Shown: positions 51,597 to 60,226, numbered from the stretch's first letter. The stretch is DNA of 64,000 nt from Streptomyces sp. NBC_01428 (GCF_036231965.1 NZ_CP109499.1:8494001-8558000), one strand, 5' to 3'. Numbers and translations are program-made. The notes: generated from the sequence alone by a model not told the origin.

Positions 51597-51616
51597 GGGG
51601 CTTGCGGCAAGGCCCC
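51597..51616 (+). promoter_or_regulatory. Rifamycin-associated element (RAE)
   Basis: GGGGCTTGCGGCAAGGCCCC at 51597-51616 (the outer G/C run extends further), the same as the RAE consensus I recall, which marks rifamycin-inducible genes in actinomycetes. A possible -10 box TATAGC sits at 51584-51589. It lies 220 bases upstream of helR. Confidence 0.85.
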
Positions 51617-51623
51617 CTCGGTG

Positions 51624-51671
51624 CCGCAGAATCTCCCGGCAAGCCCAGGGACCTGCGGAAACGGGAGATTC
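51624..51671 (+). promoter_or_regulatory. Folded helR leader with competing helices
   Basis: A 10-bp helix pairs GAATCTCCCG (51629-51638) with CGGGAGATTC (51662-51671). A 6-bp helix can pair CCGCAG (51624-51629) with CTGCGG (51653-51658). The two are interleaved, so they form either a pseudoknot or alternative states. The 3' arm contains GGGAG, the ribosome site of the leader ORF at 51677. Confidence 0.6.
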
Positions 51672-51676
51672 ACTCA

Positions 51677-51832
51677 GTGCGTTCGTGTGTGGTGGTGGAG
51701 GGGTGGCGCGCCGGCGCCGCAGCCGGGACGGGAGGCGCACCGTGGGCACCGCCGCGCGGCGCGGGCGCGAGCCCGGTGTCGCCGTGCGTGCGGCCGTACG
51801 GAGCGGGCGCGGTCGCCCGGGAACGGAGCTGA
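51677..51832 (+). CDS. Leader (upstream) ORF of helR, 51 codons
   Basis: GTG 51677 lies 9 bases after GGGAG, which is buried in the leader helix. The frame ends with TGA at 51830-51832, four bases before the helR ATG, so reinitiation or coupling is possible. The peptide begins VRSCVVVEGWRAG and continues Gly/Ala/Pro-rich, without a domain. It may be a regulatory leader peptide or simply a chance frame in GC-rich DNA; moderate to low confidence. Confidence 0.35.
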   Translation: MRSCVVVEGWRAGAAAGTGGAPWAPPRGAGASPVSPCVRPYGAGAVARERS

Positions 51833-51836
51833 CGTG

Positions 51837-53993
51837 ATGACGCCGATGACCACCAGTGCGTTCGCCCTGCCCGGGCAGCTCGCCCCCAAGGCCGAACCGG
51901 CGCTGATCGCCGCCGACGAGCGGCACTTCGCGGCCGTCGCGGACAGCCTCGAACATACCGTCCAGGAACTCTCCGACCGCCTCGACGCCCTGCGCAGGGA
52001 ACCCGGCGGCATCGGCCGGGAGGCGATGGAACGCGACGCCGAGATCCACCGGCTGACCGGCCGGCTGCGTGCCCTGCGACGCTTCGGCATCGACCTGTGC
52101 CTCGGCCACACCGTCGGCGCCGACGACGCCGAACCCCTGTACATCGGACGCCTCGGCCTCACCGACAGCACGGGTCGCCGCCTGCTCACCGACTGGCGCT
52201 CACCGGCCGCGGAGCCGTTCTTCGCGGCCACCCACGCCAACCCGATGGGGCTGACGAGCCGTCGCCGGTACCGCTGGACGCACGGCCGGATCAGCGACTA
52301 CTGGGACGAGGTGTTCGCCGCCGACGGACTGGACCGGCACGCGGCGCTCGACGACCAGTCCGCCTTCATCGCGAGCCTCGGCGCCAACCGGTCGGACCGG
52401 ATGCGGGACGTGCTCGCTACCATCCAGGCGGACCAGGACGCCGTCATCCGCGCCGGATCACCCGGCGCGCTCGTCGTCGACGGCGGCCCCGGCACGGGAA
52501 AGACCGTCGTCGCGCTGCACCGGTCCGCCTACCTTCTCCACGCGGACCCGCGGCTCGGCCGGCATCGCCGCGGCGGTGTCCTGTTCGTCGGCCCGCACCA
52601 GCCCTACCTGGCCTACGTCGCCGACGTACTCCCGAGCCTCGGCGAGGAGGGCGTGCAGATCTGCACCCTGCGCGACCTGGTGCCCGAGGGCGCCTCCGCG
52701 ACGGCCGAGACCGACCCCGACGTCGCCCTCCTGAAGTCCTCCTCCGACATGGTGAAGGCGATCGAACGGGCCGCCCGGTTCTACGAGACTCCGCCCACCC
52801 GGGGCATGACGGTCTCCACGCCCTGGGCCGACGTCCGGCTGAGCGCCGACGACTGGGCCGAGGCGTTCGAAGCACCCGGCCCCGGGGTTCCGCACAACGA
52901 GGCGCGCGACCAGATCTGGGAGGAACTGCTCACGATCCTGCTGGACAAGCACGACGACGACATCGCGCCCGACCTGTTCGGCAGGGCCCTGCGCCACGAC
53001 GAGGAACTGGTGGGAACCCTCCACCGAGCCTGGCCGATCATCGAACCCGCCGACCTCGTCGGGGACCTCTGGTCCGTGCCCGCCTACCTGCGGATGTGCG
53101 CGCCCCGGCTCGGCCCCGACGACGTACGGAAGCTGCAGCGCGCGGACGCCCACGCCTGGACGACCTCCGACCTGCCGCTCCTGGACGCCGCACGTCAACG
53201 GCTGGGCGACCCCGAGGCGTCGGCCCGCAGACAGCGGCACGCGGCCTCCGTCGCCGCCGAGCGCGCGCGCCGGGCCGACGTCATCGACAGCCTGCTCCAG
53301 AACGTCGTGATCGACGAGAGCGAGGGCGCGATGGGGATGCTGCGCGGACGGGACCTCCAGGAGTCCCTCATCGACGAGGCGGCGTTGCCCGGCACCGACC
53401 CGTCCCCGCTCGCCGGCCCGTTCGCGCACGTCGTCGTGGACGAGGCCCAGGAACTCACCGACGCCGAATGGCAGATGCTGCTGCTCCGCTGTCCCTCGCG
53501 GAGCTTCACCGTCGTCGGCGACCGGGCGCAGGCCAGACACGGCTTCACCGAGTCGTGGCGGGAACGCCTCGAACGGATCGGGCTCGACCGGGTCGAGGTG
53601 GCCTCCCTGAGCATCAACTACCGCACGCCGGAGGAGGTGATGGCGGAGGCCGAGCCGGTCGTCCGCGCTGTGCTCCCGGACGCCAACGTGCCGACCTCCG
53701 TACGCCGCAGCGGCATCCCCGTCGTCCACGGATCCGTCGATGAGAGGGACGCGATCCTCGACGCGTGGCTGGCCGCGCACGACGAGGGCGTCGCCTGCGT
53801 CATCGGCGACCCCGCGTTCCGGCCGACGGCCCGCGTCCGCTCGCTCACTCCCGAGCTGTCGAAGGGCCTCGAGTTCGACCTGGTCGTCCTCGTCGACCCG
53901 GACGCGTTCGGCGAGGGCGTCGAGGGGGCCGTCGACCGCTACGTCGCGATGACCCGGGCCACCCGGCAACTGGCGGTGCTCACGCGTCCGTGA
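51837..53993 (+). CDS. helR: HelR: RNA polymerase-associated helicase-like ATPase, rifamycin response
   Basis: 718 residues from ATG 51837 (GGAG eight bases upstream). UvrD-like helicase fold: N-terminal coiled coil (about 25-90), Walker A GGPGTGKT (~residue 216), motif II VVVDEAQEL (~533), motif III VVGDRAQA, motif IV-V SINYRTPEEV and a VAMTRATRQL motif VI. HelR proteins bind RNA polymerase and displace rifamycins, and free stalled polymerase from DNA. The identification as HelR rather than general HelD rests on the length and on the rifamycin-associated element upstream. Expression is expected to rise on rifamycin exposure. Confidence 0.9.
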   Translation: MTPMTTSAFALPGQLAPKAEPALIAADERHFAAVADSLEHTVQELSDRLDALRREPGGIGREAMERDAEIHRLTGRLRALRRFGIDLCLGHTVGADDAEPLYIGRLGLTDSTGRRLLTDWRSPAAEPFFAATHANPMGLTSRRRYRWTHGRISDYWDEVFAADGLDRHAALDDQSAFIASLGANRSDRMRDVLATIQADQDAVIRAGSPGALVVDGGPGTGKTVVALHRSAYLLHADPRLGRHRRGGVLFVGPHQPYLAYVADVLPSLGEEGVQICTLRDLVPEGASATAETDPDVALLKSSSDMVKAIERAARFYETPPTRGMTVSTPWADVRLSADDWAEAFEAPGPGVPHNEARDQIWEELLTILLDKHDDDIAPDLFGRALRHDEELVGTLHRAWPIIEPADLVGDLWSVPAYLRMCAPRLGPDDVRKLQRADAHAWTTSDLPLLDAARQRLGDPEASARRQRHAASVAAERARRADVIDSLLQNVVIDESEGAMGMLRGRDLQESLIDEAALPGTDPSPLAGPFAHVVVDEAQELTDAEWQMLLLRCPSRSFTVVGDRAQARHGFTESWRERLERIGLDRVEVASLSINYRTPEEVMAEAEPVVRAVLPDANVPTSVRRSGIPVVHGSVDERDAILDAWLAAHDEGVACVIGDPAFRPTARVRSLTPELSKGLEFDLVVLVDPDAFGEGVEGAVDRYVAMTRATRQLAVLTRP

Positions 53994-54002
53994 CCCGGTC
54001 GC

Positions 54003-54464
54003 TCAGTACCCGGACTCGACCAGCCGCGCCAGGTTGTCCAGCGCCATACGCGTTCCGGTCTCGTTGTCCGCGGCCGGAACCGCGTCCGGCACTCCTTCGT
54101 GCACGATGACGACCTCGGTGCCGCCGTCGACCTCGGTGAGCTGTGTGGTGACGACCATCTCGCCGCGCAACGCGGGATCCGCCGTCTCGAACTCGAGCAC
54201 CTCCACCACCCGCTCGTCGGGCACGAGTTGAGCGAAGCGGCCGTGATACGTGTCGGTGCGCCCCGCCGATTTGCCGGTGGCGTCCGGCGCTTCGTAAGTG
54301 AGTGACACCCGGAACGCGCCGCCCTCACGGGCGTCGAAGGTGTCCACCTCGGTGCGCATGTCGTGCGGTGCCCGCCACAGCGCGACCGCGTCCCTGTCCA
54401 GCAGGGCCCGGTAGACAGCAGCTCGGGAGGCGTTCACGCGCCCCGTCATTCGCGTCGTGTACAC
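54003..54464 (-). CDS. SRPBCC-family (AHSA1-like) protein
   Basis: 153 residues from GTG 54464. Begins with the typical beta1-alpha1 pattern (VYTTRMTGRVNASRAAVYRALLD), then EGGAFRVSL and VVTTQLTEVDGGTEVVIVHEGVPD. The steroidogenic/Bet v1-like fold binds a hydrophobic ligand; no catalytic residue can be assigned. No ribosome site is close to the GTG; TAGCCT seven bases upstream could be the -10 box of a leaderless transcript. Convergent with helR, nine bases apart. Confidence 0.82.
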   Translation of the reverse strand: MYTTRMTGRVNASRAAVYRALLDRDAVALWRAPHDMRTEVDTFDAREGGAFRVSLTYEAPDATGKSAGRTDTYHGRFAQLVPDERVVEVLEFETADPALRGEMVVTTQLTEVDGGTEVVIVHEGVPDAVPAADNETGTRMALDNLARLVESGY

Positions 54465-54672
54465 GCGATCCAGGCTACAGAGATCCAGGATGCGGAGGGG
54501 AAACCGAGGAGGCACGGCGCGCGGCGGTGCCGTGCGCCGCGCGTCCGTGTCCGTCGTCTCTCCCGGGCCGTTGCCCGACCCGCACAACAGCCCGTTGTCC
54601 GCGGGCCGTTGGACGCCCGGAGTGAAGGCGATGCCGGCGGCTTCTCCGTGGGGGCCGTGCCGACGCGACCTC
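54465..54672. other. Gap upstream of SRPBCC gene
   Basis: First part of a 516-base gene-free stretch. Besides two direct CCTGGATC copies close to the SRPBCC start (minus strand), nothing is supported here. Confidence 0.4.
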
Positions 54673-54749
54673 TTGACGGCTGTGGTTCAGACCTTTACCG
54701 TCGCGACACGCGTAGTTCACAGGTGAACTTAAAGTTCACCTACCTGAAC
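54673..54749 (+). promoter_or_regulatory. Promoter and operator array of the PL7 alginate lyase gene
   Basis: Promoter TTGACG 54673-54678, 17 bases, TACCGT 54696-54701. Downstream three overlapping palindromes share GTTCA/TGAAC half sites: AGTTCAC-N2-GTGAACT (54714-54729), perfect 19-mer GGTGAACTTAAAGTTCACC (54722-54740), and GTTCA-N6-TGAAC (54734-54749). Overlap of sites implies cooperative binding of a dimeric regulator. The remaining 230 bases to the ATG contain no gene. Confidence 0.7.
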
Positions 54750-54980
54750 GATGCCTCCCCCCACCGTCTGCTCGGCACGACCAGACGAAAGGCCGTGATC
54801 GTCATCTTGAAGAGGCAGCCACATACTCGAACGTCCGCCGCGCGTCGCGGACTTGCCGTGGCGGTGCCGCTGTCGGATGTCGGGCGCTCCCTTTCGGCGG
54901 ACCCCGTCAGGACGGGCCGCCCCGGTGGGCCGATCCACCGCACCGCCCTCAGTTCCCGACGATCGACGAAGGACGTCAAC

Positions 54981-55757
54981 ATGTCTCGTTCCAGGATCCT
55001 CGCGGCGATGACCGTCGCCGGTGTCGTCACCGCGGTGACCGTGCTCGGCACGGCCGACGCGGGCGCGGCCGACCCCAAGGTCGCGCCCGGCGGCAACTTC
55101 GACCTGTCCGTCTGGCAGTTGCAGGAGCCGGTGGGCTCGCCGGGCTCGCCGACCACGATCTCCTCGTCCCGGCTGCAGGGGGCGAACGGCTTCCAGGACT
55201 CGTACTTCTACACCGACACCCGCGACGGAGCGATGACGTTCTGGGCGCCGGAGAAGGGCGTCACCACACCGAACTCCAACTACGCGCGCTCCGAGCTGCG
55301 GGAGATGAACCGCAGCGGCAGCGCGGCGGACTGGTCGCTCGGCGGCAGTCACCGGCTGAGCGCGACACTGCGGGTGGTGTCGGTGACGTCCAACGTGTGC
55401 GTCGGCCAGATCCACCTCGGCTCGGGCGGCTCGTCCACGAAGCCGCTGGTGGAGCTCTACTACCGCTCCAGCGGCGACATCGTCGTCGGCACCGAGAACT
55501 CCCCCTCGGGCGGGCAGACGACCCACACGGTGGGGCACGTGTCCGTCGGCAAGACGTGGACCTACACCATCGCCGTGTCCGGCGGGAACACCATCGACCT
55601 GACCGTCAACGGCAGCACGACGCACTACCCGATTCCGTCGTCGTTCTTCCCGTACAAGCAGTACTTCAAGGCGGGCTCCTACAACCAGTCGTCGTCCGAC
55701 AGCACGACGAAGGGCGCGCGGGTCGGCTTCTACGGTCTGACCGTCTCGCACGGCTGA
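54981..55757 (+). CDS. Secreted alginate lyase, polysaccharide lyase family 7
   Basis: 258 residues from ATG 54981, AAGGA eight bases upstream. Signal peptide 1-29 (ending GTADAGAA). The PL7 signatures are in order: RSELRE (~residue 112), QIHLG (~148) and YFKAGSYNQ (~233), which together hold the catalytic Arg, Gln, His and Tyr. Cleaves alginate or related glucuronan by beta-elimination outside the cell. No sugar-binding module. Induction probably through the palindromic array 230 bases upstream. A strong terminator follows. Confidence 0.93.
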   Translation: MSRSRILAAMTVAGVVTAVTVLGTADAGAADPKVAPGGNFDLSVWQLQEPVGSPGSPTTISSSRLQGANGFQDSYFYTDTRDGAMTFWAPEKGVTTPNSNYARSELREMNRSGSAADWSLGGSHRLSATLRVVSVTSNVCVGQIHLGSGGSSTKPLVELYYRSSGDIVVGTENSPSGGQTTHTVGHVSVGKTWTYTIAVSGGNTIDLTVNGSTTHYPIPSSFFPYKQYFKAGSYNQSSSDSTTKGARVGFYGLTVSHG

Positions 55758-55780
55758 CGCCCGACCCCGTACCCGCGTAA

Positions 55781-55818
55781 GGGGTCCCGCGACGGCTTCG
55801 ATGCCGTCGCGGGGCCCC
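55781..55818 (+). terminator. Terminator after PL7 gene
   Basis: 16-bp stem with one G-U pair and a 6-base loop (TTCGAT), 23 bases after the stop codon. Confidence 0.82.
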
Positions 55819-55981
55819 GTCCGGGTCGGCGTTCAGCGGATGCCGGCCTGCCGCGCCCGCGCGGTGACCGTGCGGAGGTCGCCGGTGAAGGGGTCGCCGT
55901 GCCCGGGCGGCATGACGGTGCGCAGCGCTCGGCGGCGGTGTCCGGGCCGTGCGGGACCTCCGGCGCTCCGGTCGGGCCCGC

Positions 55982-56572
55982 TCACTCGCCTCGGCGCAGG
56001 CCCGCGATCAGGAGGGTGACCAGTCGTCGCGCGTCGTAGCGCGGGTCGTTGCCCGCGCCGATGCACAGGTTCCCGACGCCGCGCATCAGCTCGTAGGCCT
56101 TCAGGTCCGGGCGGATCTCGCCGGAGTCGGCGGCCGCGTCGAGGAGTTGGGTGCACACGGGCAGGAGTCGGTCGAGGAAGTAGGTGTGCAGCCCGTCGAA
56201 GGCTGTGTTGTCGGGCTGGAGAACCGCCGCGAGGCCGTGCTTGGTGACGAGGAAGTCGACGAAGAGGTCGATCCACCGGGTGAGCGCCGCGTAGGGGGAC
56301 GGGCCGGCGGCCAGAAGGGCCGGACCGGCCTCGGCGCACGCCTCGACCTGGTGGCGGTAGACGGCGATGATGAGGTCCGCCCGGGTGGGGAAGTGCCGGT
56401 AGATGGTGGCCGTCCCGACACCGGCCCGCGCGGCGACATCGCGTACGGGCGCCTCCACGCCGGACTCCGCGAAGATCGCCGCCGCCGCGTCGAGGAGGGA
56501 CTCCTGATTCCGCCGGGCGTCGGCGCGCTTGGCCCGGGGCGCTCGCCCCGCGCTCTCGTCGCTGTCGTTCAT
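55982..56572 (-). CDS. TetR-family repressor of the aldo-keto reductase
   Basis: 196 residues from ATG 56572; an in-frame upstream extension consists of the operator repeats, not protein. HTH: VRDVAARAGVGTATIYRHFPTRADLI at about residues 42-67. C-terminal ligand domain of the SBP-type (TetR_C_33-like). Divergent from an aldo-keto reductase across 184 bases carrying three copies of GGGAC-N4-TTCCG, so it likely represses both. Confidence 0.9.
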   Translation of the reverse strand: MNDSDESAGRAPRAKRADARRNQESLLDAAAAIFAESGVEAPVRDVAARAGVGTATIYRHFPTRADLIIAVYRHQVEACAEAGPALLAAGPSPYAALTRWIDLFVDFLVTKHGLAAVLQPDNTAFDGLHTYFLDRLLPVCTQLLDAAADSGEIRPDLKAYELMRGVGNLCIGAGNDPRYDARRLVTLLIAGLRRGE

Positions 56573-56599
56573 CCGCGCCGTTCCCTTCGCTGTCGACCA

Positions 56600-56675
56600 C
56601 CGGAACGGGACACCGTTCCGGATCGGCTTGCTAAGCGGGACGCCGTTCCGTATCGTCAAACGGGACGGGGTTCCG
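56600..56675 (+). promoter_or_regulatory. Triple TetR operator and AKR promoter
   Basis: A 22-bp perfect palindrome at 56600-56621 (arms CCGGAACGG and CCGTTCCGG, 4-base spacer) and two further copies of GGGACGCCGTTCCG-type at 56637-56650 and 56662-56675. The rightward promoter TTGCTA (56628-56633), 17 bases, TATCGT (56651-56656) has the second copy inside its spacer. Confidence 0.72.
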
Positions 56676-56756
56676 TTTGCTCATGATGGCAGACCGGGGG
56701 CCCGTCGACCAAGCCACGCAGTGACACACGCTTCACAGCGATCGAGGAGTCAGGTC

Positions 56757-57776
56757 ATGCAGTACCGCACCTTGGGCCGTACCGGCGTGCAGGTCAGCTC
56801 GCTCGCGCTCGGCGCGATGAACTTCGGCCGCATCGGGCGCACCACGCAGGACGAGGCCACCGCCGTCGTCGACGCCGCCCTGGAGGGCGGGATCAACCTC
56901 ATCGACACGGCCGACATGTACGGAGGCGGGGAGTCGGAGGAGATGGTCGGCAAAGCCATCGCCGGGCGCCGGGACGACATCGTGCTCGCCACGAAGGCCG
57001 GCCTGCCCATGGGGGACGATCCCAACCATCGCGGCAGTTCACGCCGTTGGCTGGTCACCGAGCTGGACAACAGCCTGCGCCGGCTCGGCGTCGACCACGT
57101 CGACCTCTACCAGATCCACCGGTGGGACCCGGAGACCTCCGACGAGGAGACGCTGTCGGCCCTGACCGATCTGCAACGCGCCGGAAAGATCAGGTACTTC
57201 GGCTCCTCCACCTTCCCCGCGCACCGCGTCGTCCAGGCGCAGTGGGCCGCCCGTGAACACCGGCTCGGCCGGTACGTCACCGAGCAGCCCAGTTACTCGA
57301 TCCTGCAACGCGGCGTCGAGGCCCACGTCCTGCCCGTCACCGAGGAGTACGGTCTCGGCGTCCTGGTCTGGAGCCCGCTGGCCTCGGGCTGGCTGTCGGG
57401 GGCGGTCCGCGCGGGCCGGGAGATCACCACCAGCCGCTCGGCGGCCATGCCGCAGCGCTTCGACCTCTCCGTCCCCTCCAACCGGGCGCGCCTCGACGCC
57501 GTGGAACGGCTCGCGGTGGTCGCCGACGAGGCGGGACTGACCCTGATCCAGCTGGCGCTGGGCTTCGTCACCGCGCATCCCGCCGTGACGAGTGCGCTCG
57601 TCGGCCCCCGCACGACGGACCACCTGAACGCGCAACTCGCCGCCGCGGACACCGTGCTCTCCGCGGACGTGCTGGACGCGATCGACGCGATCGTGGCCCC
57701 GGGGACCGACCTCGCGGCGCACGAGAAGTTCGACACCCCGCCGGCCCTGCTCGACCCGGCGTTGCGCCGGCGCTGA
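56757..57776 (+). CDS. Aldo-keto reductase
   Basis: 339 residues from ATG 56757 behind GAGGAG. AKR barrel: catalytic tetrad readable as D (NLIDTAD), Y (MYGGGESEEMVG), K (VLATKAG) and H (LYQIHRW). NADPH site near the end (GLGVLVWSPLASGWL; SALVGPRTTDHL). Reduces aldehydes or ketones with NADPH. Controlled by the divergent TetR gene. A small hairpin (CCTGGCG/CGCCAGG) lies between this gene and the convergent GH87-like gene. Confidence 0.92.
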   Translation: MQYRTLGRTGVQVSSLALGAMNFGRIGRTTQDEATAVVDAALEGGINLIDTADMYGGGESEEMVGKAIAGRRDDIVLATKAGLPMGDDPNHRGSSRRWLVTELDNSLRRLGVDHVDLYQIHRWDPETSDEETLSALTDLQRAGKIRYFGSSTFPAHRVVQAQWAAREHRLGRYVTEQPSYSILQRGVEAHVLPVTEEYGLGVLVWSPLASGWLSGAVRAGREITTSRSAAMPQRFDLSVPSNRARLDAVERLAVVADEAGLTLIQLALGFVTAHPAVTSALVGPRTTDHLNAQLAAADTVLSADVLDAIDAIVAPGTDLAAHEKFDTPPALLDPALRRR

Positions 57777-57862
57777 CCACCCCGGGGACATGGCCTGGCG
57801 ACCCTGCTCCGGGTCAGGTCCGGTGCGGGGCCGCCAGGAATCGATGGGCGGAACGGGGACGG

Positions 57863-60226
57863 TCAGCCGGTGTAGGCCTCCAGTTCGGACAGTTGTCCCG
57901 CGGGCCAGCCGGTGTTGCCGGTGAAGGTCACCCGGAGGTAGCGGGTCGGAGTTCCGGTCAGGTTGACGGTCACGGCGTTGCCGCTCGACGGGTTGAACGT
58001 GTATCCCGCCGACGACTTCAGCGTGCTGAACGTGGAGCTGTCGGTACTGCCGAGCACGCTCAGGGTCTGGGTGCGCGTGGCCCAGGCGGTCGCCGGGGGC
58101 AGCTTGAGCACGACGCGCTTGACGGCCTTGGCGGCGCCGAGGTCGACGGTGACGGACTGCGGGAAGGCGTTGTTGGCGCTCTCCCAGTAGGTGTCCGCGT
58201 TGCCGTCCACGGCCTTGGAGGCGGGGTAGACGTCGGTGTGACTCGTCTCGGTGACCGGCCGGTTCTTGGCGAGGTTGACGGTCGGGTCCGTGGGCGGGTC
58301 GGTCGGCGGGTCCGTCGGAGGATCGGTGGGCGGGTCGGTCGGCGGCGTGGTGCCTCCGCCGGGTACCCCGCCGTTCGTCCACTGCGGTGCGGGCCAGTTG
58401 CCGGTGCAGGCCGGCGGGTCCGCGTACCAGCCGCTGTTGCCGGCGCCGCGCGTGATCACGAAGCCGGGGCCGACGCAGTTGTGGATCGGGTTGGACTGGG
58501 CGATGTGCGTGGCCGTGACGTTGGTGAAGGAGGCCGTGCCCGTCGCCTGGATCTGCAGCGCGTAGGTGCCCGCCCCGTCGATCCGGACGTTCTCGAAGTG
58601 CAGGCCCTTCGTCGCCCCCTCGATGTTCATGATGGCGGCGTAGGAGCTGTCGAGGATCTCGCTGTCCGTGATGTTGATCGTCGCGTCCAGGGCTTCGTTG
58701 AGCCCGCTGAACCAGACCGCGCCGACACCGAACTGCCAGTTGTAGTCGTTGTTGCCGGTCCGGATCAGGGTGTTGCGGGCGGCCGTGGTGGTACCCGAAA
58801 CGGCCGTGCCCTGACCGGAGTTGACGCCGGGATAGCGGTTGGCGACGTGCAGCCCGCCGCCGTTGGTGATGGTGTCCGCCATCACGTTGTCGGAGATGGT
58901 GATGTCCTTGCCGCCGTACGTGACGATGTTGTTGGCGAGGATCGGCAGGATCACCGTGTTGAAGGTGAACTTGTTCTTGACGTTGGGGACGCTCTCCGCC
59001 CACATCGCCAGGCCGTCGTCACCGGTGTTCCGTACGAACGTGTTGGTGACCGTGGAGTTGGTGACCCCCATGTGGAAGTTCACGCCGTCCGCGGTCTGGT
59101 CCAGGATGCGGCTGTTCTTGATGGTGAAGTTGTCCATCGGGCCGTCCATCCAGGCGCCGCACTTGGTGTGCTGCATCCACACGTTGTCGACCGTGGAGTT
59201 GGACAGCGCGCCGCCGATGGCGTTCACCTGGTCGTCGTCGACGCGCTCGCGGATGTCCCCGAGGATGGCGAAGTCCTTGAGCGTGACGTTCTTGCTGCCG
59301 CCCTGGTTGGCGTACTTGCCGTAGACGCCCACGGCCTTCGACCGGTTCACCGGGTCACGGCCGGTCAGGACGCTGTACCAGGGACCCGCGCCGGCGAGCG
59401 TCACCTGATCGACGACGATGTGGTCGCGGACCTGGAAGGTGCCCTGGGGGATGTACACGGTCTTGCCCTGCGCCTTGCCCGCGTCCACGGCCGCCTGGAT
59501 CTTGGCGGTCGAGTCGGCGGCACCGGTCGGGTCGGCGCCGAAGTCGCTGACGACGTCCAGCGCTCCGGACGGCTTGGCGATGGGCGCGCCCACCTGCTCG
59601 AAGTCGGCGAGGTCGATGGTGAACGTCGGTGAGTCACTGGTGGACGACACCTGGAGGCGCACCTTGGTCCCGGCCGGCAGCGTCGAGCCGAGGAGGGTGC
59701 GGGTCTCGTCGTAGAAGTGATGGGGGTTGGTGTCGCCCGGGTTGTTGTTGAACGGATAACCGCCGTAGTACCAGCTGTACTTCGAGGTCACCGGGATGCT
59801 CTTGAGCTGCGTGCCGTTGACCTTCAGGTCGAGGCTCGCGTCGCGGCCGGTGCCCGCGGAGTTGTCGGGCAGCGAGTAGCGGAACGACATCGCGTTGGCC
59901 GGGGCGGTCAGCGTGAACTCGACGTACTCACCCGTCGCGTCCAGCGTCACCGCCTGCCGGCCCGACGCCTCCGAGGGGAGGTGGCCGTAGAGCCGGTCCG
60001 GTCCGATGAGGGTGCCGTTGGTGGCGGCGTATTCGGCCTCCTGTTCCTTGAACGGGACGGTTGCGCCGCGGCCGGATATGCCGACCGGGGAAGGAGCCGG
60101 CACTCCCGCCGCGACGGCGTTGGGAGCGAGCGCCACGGCCACGACCGTGCCGGCCGCGGCGAGCGCCAGCGACACGGTGGCCGCCAGTCCTCGGCGCAGG
60201 GGTCTGCCATTGGGGGATGAATTCAC
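57863..60226 (-). CDS. Secreted right-handed beta-helix glycosidase, GH87-like (alpha-1,3-glucanase/mycodextranase)
   Basis: 787 residues from GTG 60226. Signal peptide 1-39; a CBM35/6-like sandwich about 45-215 (EAEYAATNGTL start, ending DLADFEQVG); a pectate-lyase-like beta-helix about 225-600 beginning VVSDFGADPTGAADSTAKIQAA; a linker of five PTDP repeats; and a C-terminal F5/8 type C (discoidin) module (NLAKNRPVTETSHTDVYPASKAVDGN to LSELEAYTG). The helix contains NTGDDGLAMWAE and TADGVNFHMG, a DG/DDG arrangement I associate with GH87 catalytic aspartates. Expected to degrade fungal alpha-1,3-glucan or nigeran. Other beta-helix families (GH28, GH55) are less likely. Confidence 0.72.
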   Translation of the reverse strand: MNSSPNGRPLRRGLAATVSLALAAAGTVVAVALAPNAVAAGVPAPSPVGISGRGATVPFKEQEAEYAATNGTLIGPDRLYGHLPSEASGRQAVTLDATGEYVEFTLTAPANAMSFRYSLPDNSAGTGRDASLDLKVNGTQLKSIPVTSKYSWYYGGYPFNNNPGDTNPHHFYDETRTLLGSTLPAGTKVRLQVSSTSDSPTFTIDLADFEQVGAPIAKPSGALDVVSDFGADPTGAADSTAKIQAAVDAGKAQGKTVYIPQGTFQVRDHIVVDQVTLAGAGPWYSVLTGRDPVNRSKAVGVYGKYANQGGSKNVTLKDFAILGDIRERVDDDQVNAIGGALSNSTVDNVWMQHTKCGAWMDGPMDNFTIKNSRILDQTADGVNFHMGVTNSTVTNTFVRNTGDDGLAMWAESVPNVKNKFTFNTVILPILANNIVTYGGKDITISDNVMADTITNGGGLHVANRYPGVNSGQGTAVSGTTTAARNTLIRTGNNDYNWQFGVGAVWFSGLNEALDATINITDSEILDSSYAAIMNIEGATKGLHFENVRIDGAGTYALQIQATGTASFTNVTATHIAQSNPIHNCVGPGFVITRGAGNSGWYADPPACTGNWPAPQWTNGGVPGGGTTPPTDPPTDPPTDPPTDPPTDPTVNLAKNRPVTETSHTDVYPASKAVDGNADTYWESANNAFPQSVTVDLGAAKAVKRVVLKLPPATAWATRTQTLSVLGSTDSSTFSTLKSSAGYTFNPSSGNAVTVNLTGTPTRYLRVTFTGNTGWPAGQLSELEAYTG
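58265..58349 (-). repeat. PTDP linker repeat
   Basis: About five tandem 12-bp units encoding PTDP link the beta-helix and discoidin modules. It is an in-gene microsatellite likely to vary in length between strains. Confidence 0.75.

Noticed and set aside
57039..59003. Open frames on both strands overlapping the AKR and GH87-like genes
   Set aside because: Composition is shadow-like (His/Arg/Gln or Val/Asp/Gly repeats) and they cross two convergent real genes.
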